A DNA stretch of 64,000 nucleotides from Volvox africanus (lineage: Eukaryota > Chlorophyta > Chlorophyceae > Chlamydomonadales > Volvocaceae): NCBI GenBank assembly GCA_030268105.1, contig BSDZ01000022.1:2149001-2213000 (forward strand), in the 5' to 3' direction. A model generated the notes under the pieces. It worked only from the letters and a program-made list of their open reading frames with translations. It had not been told where the DNA came from and did not search any database. Shown here one piece after another: positions 57,520-64,000 of this stretch (its first letter is position 1; each line of letters opens with the position of its first letter). A program made the translations under genes and the position numbers.

Positions 57520-58387
57520 AGAAGCGTGGCGGCTGCCCTTAAAAGCTGCCCGCCGTGCAATGATCCCGCCTATTTATCTACCATTGCTTTCCTATGCATG
57601 GCACACATAGGATATAATGGGGTTCATAATGGTGATGACATATATAAGCAAGGCATTGTCTATCCATGTGTTTATCTGCGTGTCTACCTATTCTATCCTA
57701 TCAGATCTACCTACCTACCTACCTGCCTGCTGTATGTTAGCAGCTCATCAGCCACTGCTACATGCTACATGCATCTGATTCCCAGACAGGTTTTCATCAA
57801 CTAAGATCAGCCAGACGAACGTTTGGGTTGATTAGGAAGCATACAGCGTAGTCAGGGACGCCCTTAAAATGGCCAATCTAGGCACCCATGCACCTATACG
57901 CACGCTTTGCTTGCATGCATGTCGTAAACCTGCGTGTGACACGTACATGAGTAATAGATAGCTACTTGTGTGAATCTATCCGCAGTACTCTGCCGATTTT
58001 CATCTATCTTTGAGATATACAGATAATCCATAATCGATCAATCACATATTTATATATGTATATATATATGTATGTTTGTGTTCGTGTGCGTGTATGTGTA
58101 TGTTCATCCATATATGCTTGCGTGGAGAGAGTTAGGCAATTTAATAAACTAATTTTTATTAATGATGAAAGTAATGCATGTGAATACGGCTGCTGCTGCT
58201 GTTTGCATGCATCCCTGCTGCTAACCCTTTGCTGGCCTATCTAAGGCTGCTGCTGTATGTCTGCATAATAGATAAAAACTTTCAAGCTTGCGTGTCACCA
58301 TCGTCGTCATCATCATCATCATCATCAATCGTCCACATGTCATCCGGATCGAAAATATACGAACAAGGCTTATTAATTACATTATTA
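57341..58387. other. No gene recognised; short microsatellites
   Basis: AT/GT tracts at 57480-57520 and 58045-58105. The frame 57502-57804 starts inside a (TG)n tract and resembles nothing known to me. Confidence 0.5.
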
Positions 58388-58775
58388 TATATGTGTGTGT
58401 GATAGGGGGGCTTTGCTTCACCCGTGGCCACTACCTGGCAGTCCCTACCTTGCCCTGTATTTCGGGGCACCCTCATCCGTTCACCCCTAAGGAATGTTGA
58501 CTGCTCCGAAATCAGTGATTTCCCGGTAGGTAGGTGGTTTAGCACCCATCACCAGCATCCAGTGGAGTCTGCCGGATCAACGGCGGCCTCAAATCCACTC
58601 TTGGTCGCCTCGCGACCTCCTCTGGTCCCTACAACCGGGGTCCTCACCGCCTATCACCATCGAGGGCAAATCCACCGTCATTTAATGCAGGCACTGTGTT
58701 TCCGTTCTCAGACAGGATGGGTCCTGGAACTTTTTAGGACACAGCGTCGTGCCTTACCGGTTGTGTCTGGAAACA
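58388..58775 (+). repeat. Dispersed ~380-bp repeat, copy 3
   Basis: GTGTGTGTGATAGGGGGG, CGGGGCACCCTCATCCGTTC, GTTGACTGCTCCGAAATCAG and the tail GGGTCCTGGAACTTTTTAGG...ACCGGTTGTGTCTGG. Confidence 0.85.
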
Positions 58776-58821
58776 GTAATATGTTGTATATTAACTTAGG
58801 GTTATACATATCTGTTGAAGT

Positions 58822-59165
58822 CAGCAAAGCGCCCGGCCCCTCATGGGCCGTATTACTTATTATTATTATTATTATTATTATGGGCCGATCTGACATTCTT
58901 TCGTTTAGTGTTGCTCACACTCCAACACTCCCCCGTGAGCGACACTCTATCAGTCCTCACGTTTTCCCCAAGATTGCCACGCCCCGGCCACCCTGCCCTG
59001 ATCAATAGCTAGCGGGATTTGAATCGGCAACCCCTAGGCCAGTTGCGCACATGGGCTCGGGGCTCATAACATATTGAAGTCAGCAAAGCGCCCGGCCCCT
59101 CAAGGGCCGTATTACATGATCTGACATTCTTACGTAAATGAATTTCCTCACACTCCAACAACATC
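58822..59165 (+). repeat. Pair of ~100-bp direct repeats
   Basis: 58822-58930 and 59069-59165 both carry GAAGTCAGCAAAGCGCCCGG, GGGCCGTATTAC, GATCTGACATTCTT and CTCACACTCCAACA. The first has an internal (ATT)n. Between them lies GGGATTTGAATCGGCAACCC. The layout could be an LTR pair or a recent duplication. Confidence 0.7.
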
Positions 59166-59574
59166 TATATGTATATATGTTATATGTACGTACACATTTA
59201 TCACATACATTTGTACATGCATGCACGTCTGGCATAGATTTGATGTATGTTTATATTCAACACCCATGCATCCATTTTGTTCGCTCGTTGACTCGCTCTT
59301 GCTTATATCGAAGGATGTATACCTAACTCACAATTTTAAAACGTTTGATGGCTGGAAGCCCATCTGGGAGCCTTCCCATATGTTTATACCCTGACGATAT
59401 TCACGGATGCTTTTGAAACCAGTGTTGTACCTCTCCTTTGAGTTTGCTCATAGGTATCTGCACGTCTGGGGACTTTTGATACCGATGCACCAGCACTTGC
59501 AAGTACAGCAAGGCAATCGAGACGAAACAGAGACAGCGGAAGACTTCAGAGCAAGGAGAGATATAACTTGTTCA

Positions 59575-59925
59575 GGCACGACTGTTATGGCACGACTAAT
59601 GTGCCCCTGGAGTTCCAGGATCTACCCCGACTGAGAGCGGGCCAAAGACCCTAATGTTAAGGGCAGGGTGCCCCCATGTCGATGGACGGTGACGACCCCA
59701 AATAAAGTGACCTGCGAGCTGACCAGTAGCGGAGTTGACGCCTTAGTCGATTCGGCAGATTCCGCTGGATGCTGGTGGTGGGTGCTGAACCTGGGAAAAC
59801 CACTGATTTCGGAGAAATCGGCATGGGAGACTGGATGAGGGTGCCCCGAAACACCGGGGAAGGTAGGGACTGCCAGGTTAGTGGCCACGGGTGATGTACC
59901 CCCCTATCCTACACACATAACTTAC
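59575..59925 (-). repeat. Dispersed ~380-bp repeat, copy 4
   Basis: Reverse complement of the family: plus strand GGATGAGGGTGCCCCGAAAC, GGTAGGGACTGCCAGG, GTACCCCCCTATCCTACACAC and, at the other end, GGAGTTCCAGGATCTACCCC. Confidence 0.8.
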
Positions 59926-60575
59926 AATCATATATCAACGAAGCAATGCAGGAACGCGATCGCCGTCAGCGCCGGAAGCAAGCGTTCATCACGCGGCGTT
60001 GATTAGCGAAGTTCAGGCTTAGCTCAGGCTAAGATAATAGAGCAACTAGCAATAGTTGAGTTGAACACACGAGTGTTCCATAGGCATAAGAATGTTTTTG
60101 TCTGCTCTACTTAGCCGTCCTCGCATCTGTTATACTCGCGATATCTCTACGCCGTACAATCCACACTAGGAGGCCAACCCTAAGTGCGGCAAACCCTACT
60201 GCGTATCTGCGATATCCACGTATAACAACCGATAAGCCTTTCCGGCATTCGCATGATGCAAGGGTCCGAATAGCAATATTCGGTTGCAAGACATGTATCG
60301 CGACGGGTGCGGTGCTCGCAAAGCATGCCGCAACAATGTAATATTATAGCAAATAATATTACTTATCAGTACATGACATGAGCATGCCGCGCGCCTGTGC
60401 TTCTCTGAGCATTGCATATGTTAGGCGTATCAGCGGTGATGCGGTGTGTCGCGATGCATAGCATTAACATGCTAATCATATGTAAATGTATGCAAATACA
60501 TTTATATTCATGCAAATTCATTCATGGTCATCATGCATTCATCAAGTCAGCACATCGCCTTGTAGCGTCGCATTG
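59926..60575. other. No gene recognised
   Basis: Unremarkable sequence with TGCAAATACATTTATATTCA-type AT stretches near 60490-60530. It may include upstream parts of the DIRS-like element. Confidence 0.5.
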
Positions 60576-60599
60576 ACCTACGCATCGGCGGGAAATGAA

Positions 60600-61080
60600 C
60601 CGTGGCACAACAACCAGTCCATATTCAAATGGTGGCTGTGTGTGGGGGGGTGGCTATACACGTTTACACAGCATATGGCAGCGGGGCGGCGGTGGGCCAT
60701 GGACACCAAAGGAGTGTCATCTGGCTTTCTAGAGACGGTCGTACTTAACGTAATCGAAGCACTTAACCGCGATGGCGTACTTGATGGGCAAAGACTCTCA
60801 GTGCACATGGACAGTCAGGCTGCTTTCTCGTCGCTGAATAAATGGGGCTCCACTGTACCGAATATCCACGATGTTTGCCTGGACTTATTCTGAAATTGTT
60901 TTAAGTGCCATATCAAGCTGCTTGCCACATGGATCCCAAGAGAGCTGAACACGCTAACTGACGCACTGTCGAAGAAAAATGTAGGAGGCATGTGACTGAA
61001 CCCGGGGGTCTTCCAAGCCTTGAGCGAAGCCTGGGGTCCTATTTCGGTGGACTTGCTTGACGAAAATGTCAAATTATAAC
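60600..61080 (+). pseudogene. DIRS RNase H domain remnant
   Basis: RRWAMDTKGVSSGFLETVVL, LSVHMDSQAAFSSLNKWGS and, past an in-frame TGA (60891-60893), KLLATWIPRELNTLTDALSK, the typical end of retroelement RNase H (W.P.E.N..AD.LS). Downstream, 61220-61300 reads LTLIIPFWPGAPWWPSL, also typical of the linker after this domain. Confidence 0.7.
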
Positions 61081-61683
61081 CTTCTTATACCTTTTCATAC
61101 GTGGTTTTATATGGCCATGACGCATGGGGTAACTGCTTTTGCGCATCGCTGGCCTGCCAAAGCTTGGTGCAACCCAGCGTAAGGATTCACCATTGGTTGA
61201 AAGAGCCCTGCGTCCAGCATGCAGCATTGTGCCGTGCATCGCTCACCCTAATTATTCCTTTCTGGCCTGGGGCGCCGTGGTGGCCAAGCTTAATTGAAAA
61301 TGAGCTGATTTTAGCTGATATTTTAGCTGAGATGATATGGGTTTTTCCAAACCCATATTTGGGAATCCCGGATGTATACTCGACCGGGACCATCCATGGT
61401 ACATATTGACGGATAAGGACAGGAACGGTCCGTGCAATGGCACACGCTCGCACATCTTGTAGAATTCGCAAATGACTGCCCACAAGCCGCTTTTATCCCG
61501 CTATCATAACAGTTCTAGCTAGAGATCGCGAGCCGTATCGAAGGGATGCTTTGCCTGGGGATTACCGACCAATACCCAGCATTGGCAGGCCTAGCTGGGA
61601 AGACGGTACAGAACGCTCGTTATACCCGGGCACCCAGCACCTGGAGGCAGTGCGACCCCACGATCCGAGGATTGTAGCTTTCT

Positions 61684-62574
61684 GTGCCCCGCCCCCCTTC
61701 CACCACTGGAGAACGAGATGCGCATGGTCGCTGCTTACCTCGCGTCCATACGTCCACACTCCGAGGACACCGTATTGGTCCGCAGCTAGTGGAGCGCACC
61801 AGTGCAGCCATTTCAGTTTTCCATGAACTGACCGGCTTATCATCTCCATTTGCTAGTCCAGCATGCAGTGCCGTACGAGAAGCCGCTCGCACAAAGCGTG
61901 AGTGCGGCGTGGCGACCTCCGACGAGGTCCACCAACTACCCGAGTTCCACTTCACAGACAACGCACCGCTGCTTAAGCGGAGGGTCACCACCTGCGCAGT
62001 AATAGCTTTCGCGGGCTTGCTACGCTGTGATGACCTTACGCACATCCTTGTGCACCGGGAGCTTCTTCGCATTTATGATGACAACGTCGAGATCTACTTG
62101 TTCAAGGGGATGACAGATTAACATTGCCAGTGTGACAATCGAAGGACGATCGGCCACATTGGAGACCCGCTCTGCCCAGTCGGCCCCCTCGAAGCACTGC
62201 TAATCGCTACCTCCTTTCAGGAAGGTGGACCACCGGGCAGCTTCAGGAACGGAAGGCAGTCCTTCCAACCCCCCCCCCCGACTATGTCGCACCAAGTGCT
62301 TCGGAACACACTGAAGCGCCTTTGCAAGGAAGCAAGCGTCCGTGACTCTCTCGGCCCGCACGACCTCAGGCGAGGCGGTGCAACCACAGCAGTAGCAAGT
62401 GGTGCGGACCCTATGACAGTGCAGAAACTCGGGCGCTGGAAGAGCCAGCAGGTTTTCGAATTTACATACATAAGAGAAACAGCCACGCAGCGAGTCCAGA
62501 TCACGGGACGGTTGGGCCTGAAGGGCCTTAAGCTTCCGGCAGACAATGGACTCCTTTCAAGGTCCGGGCAATAA
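61684..62574 (+). pseudogene. DIRS tyrosine recombinase with one in-frame stop
   Basis: A single frame is broken by TAA at 62119-62121. Catalytic residues are visible: the first Arg in AGLLRCDDLTHI, H..R in GPHDLRRGGATT, the Trp of LGRWKS and a Tyr in VFEFTYIRE. All expected active-site positions survive, so the lesion is the stop codon. Confidence 0.75.
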
Positions 62575-62934
62575 AAGGGGATGTCTCTACTAGCTACCGG
62601 CCACTAGGAGCAAATTAGAATCGTTGGCATACTAAGTAGCGCTTGTTTGCAGGTCAGAAAAATGTTGCAGGTCCAAGTGTTGCAGGTGAAGACAACGGAA
62701 CAAACCGCCGATGTTGGAAAATATTGAATCTTAGTCGCGATAAGTGTAACGTACCGAGGACAAGAAATATACTGTCAAGTACATACAGGCTGGGCTAATT
62801 AGTTCTCTCTCCCTGTATATAAGATAAAATGTATTAATTTAATTGTGTAAATTATAATATATATGTCATAATATATATTATATCCATTCATTCACGTACC
62901 TATCGATATCCAACCGTGCTTCCCACCACCAGCA
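62575..62934. other. No gene recognised
   Basis: AT-rich. Contains ACATACAGGCTGGGCTAATT (about 62780-62800), also found near 33545, so another dispersed repeat may be present. Confidence 0.5.
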
Positions 62935-63390
62935 ACAACAGTCGTACGCACGTGCCCAGATCTCAACCTTGGTGATTGTTTTAGTTGAGCAGGAGGCTGT
63001 CTCCTGCTACTGAAATGCATGCATACATATAACCATACATGTATACGCGCATAATCAATCTTACCTCGGAGATACAGCGTCGAAAGATACATGAAGCTAG
63101 ATGTAACCGCAAATACGTACTGCTGCATGTACAATCATGCGTCCATGCACATACATACACATACTTGCAAAATGCGTGTATGGGTAGGTGCCCCTGTAAA
63201 TTTATCTAGCACAAAGTAATAAGGAAAACCCTACGTACCTGCATATGTGTACAGTATTGTGTACGTTGATTGTATCTACATACGTACCTGGACTGCCGTG
63301 GTGTTTGTGATGTCACTTCTTATAAAGTTAAAGCACTGCGTCGTGGTCCCGTTGATCCTGTCTTTTCTGAGGAGAATCCTACGCATATAT
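62935..63390 (-). CDS. Pherophorin-like paralogous exons, partial
   Basis: Exon about 63388-63290: DRINGTTTQCFNFIRSDITN then TTAVQ and donor GTACGT. It lines up with exon B of the 53.6-kb gene (NTTILYCFNI...NKTVQ). Exon about 63000-62935: ETASCSTKTITKVEIWARAY lines up with exon C (GPCSAGKLTNARIWA). Exon order and the Gln-ending splice point are conserved. Neighbouring exons were not found; the downstream ones may have been displaced by the DIRS-like element at 60578-62574. Gene or pseudogene cannot be told. Confidence 0.5.
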
Positions 63391-64000
63391 AGTCTCTCTA
63401 TACATACGTCCCTGCACTTTTAATCCCTGGACTTTTAAAGCATGGGCGGAAAGTGTTAGTTGGCACTATTGTTTTGCCACGAGCCATCTACGCATTATTT
63501 ATTTCCGACGTGCGCGCCTTATTTATTACATGCACGCACGGGCCGAAGCTACTCCCAATTTTGTTGGCTTGGATATGGCCGTGCGCGTGTCTTCTCACTG
63601 CTTGCCGCCATCATTTCTAAAAAACATATGTCGGCATAGCGAGGTACGAAGGAGCCAAGGCAGAAGTTTTGGCTGGTGCGACCAATAATGCTCTCAGCCG
63701 CCCGAGGTTCTAGACTTAGATTCACATCTTCGTACATACCAACCGCTAAGGTGTCAGGAGAGAGATGATGAGTTCTTAGGCACGCAACCCGGCCCTGCCT
63801 AGTCGATCAATCTTGTAGGACGTGATGACGTTGATCAGCTAGATTCTGCTGGCTGGACGCGTCGTTCGCTCGCTCGCTGGTATGTCGTGAGTGATTGGGC
63901 GCTAGCTCCTGAACCCAACCAATACATACCTAGGTAGAGGCATATTGCAGTCGATCGGGGATTTCTTGATAGACGAGGCAGCAGGTAGGGAAGGGCGGCC
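63391..64000. other. No feature recognised at right edge
   Basis: Upstream side of the minus-strand pherophorin-like exons. Its 5' exons may lie here or beyond the window. Confidence 0.4.

Larger units (their letters stand above)
60578..62574 (+). mobile_element. Decayed DIRS-type retrotransposon (RNase H and tyrosine recombinase)
   Basis: The order RNase H (60600-61080) then tyrosine recombinase (61684-62574) on one strand, with no DDE integrase, is the DIRS arrangement. Volvox carries such elements (Kangaroo, established). The RT domain was not found upstream, so it is 5'-truncated. No split direct repeats or terminal repeats were identified. Confidence 0.75.

Overview
The window is nuclear DNA of a eukaryote, most likely a volvocine green alga (Volvox/Chlamydomonas relatives). 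The reasons are many short exons with GT-AG (and some GC-AG) introns, proteins interrupted by Ala/Gly/Ser/Gln-rich low-complexity inserts, a pherophorin-like extracellular matrix domain, likely TGTAA poly(A) signals, and a dense population of small transposable elements. The volvocine assignment is an inference; no rRNA, organellar or tRNA gene was seen to settle it. Nothing in the window looks prokaryotic, and there is no CRISPR array or operon.

Layout. (1) 2-9432, plus strand: a nearly complete GH2 beta-mannosidase gene, 17 exons in matching splice phases, open at the left edge. (2) 9433-10601: intergenic microsatellites and one copy of a ~380-bp dispersed repeat. (3) 10666 to about 32655, minus strand: a very long gene for a plant chromomethylase-like C5 DNA methyltransferase. 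Small exons are scattered through ~22 kb of introns that hold LINEs, solo LTRs, foldback elements and long microsatellites. (4) 34217-37555: a second copy of the LINE, inverted relative to the one at 20832-24500 inside the methyltransferase gene. (5) 37807-41478, minus strand: a tetratricopeptide-repeat protein gene with a decaying 3' end. It carries an intact 399-bp TRIM retrotransposon in an intron and a solo LTR of the same family in frame inside a TPR exon. (6) 42490-48616, plus strand: a JmjC/cupin-type dioxygenase gene. One intron carries a 108-bp inverted duplicate of the next exon's start. (7) 48617-53540: mostly featureless. (8) 53560-55918, plus strand: a pherophorin-domain-like gene. 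Paralogous exons lie on the minus strand at about 62935-63390. (9) 56000-62600: solo LTRs, a foldback element, two copies of the ~380-bp repeat and a decayed DIRS-type (tyrosine-recombinase) retroelement.

The host genes do not form one pathway. Beta-mannosidase handles glycan or cell-wall turnover, the methyltransferase and perhaps the JmjC protein act on chromatin or macromolecule modification, and the pherophorin-like proteins belong to the extracellular matrix. What ties the window together is mobile DNA: at least two LINE copies, one TRIM with identical LTRs and several solo LTRs with 5-bp target duplications, a second ~100-bp TG...CA family, foldback elements and a DIRS relative, many of them inside a gene whose product is predicted to methylate DNA. 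Exon boundaries were chosen by hand from reading frame, splice phase and family resemblance, and should be read as +/- a few bases.
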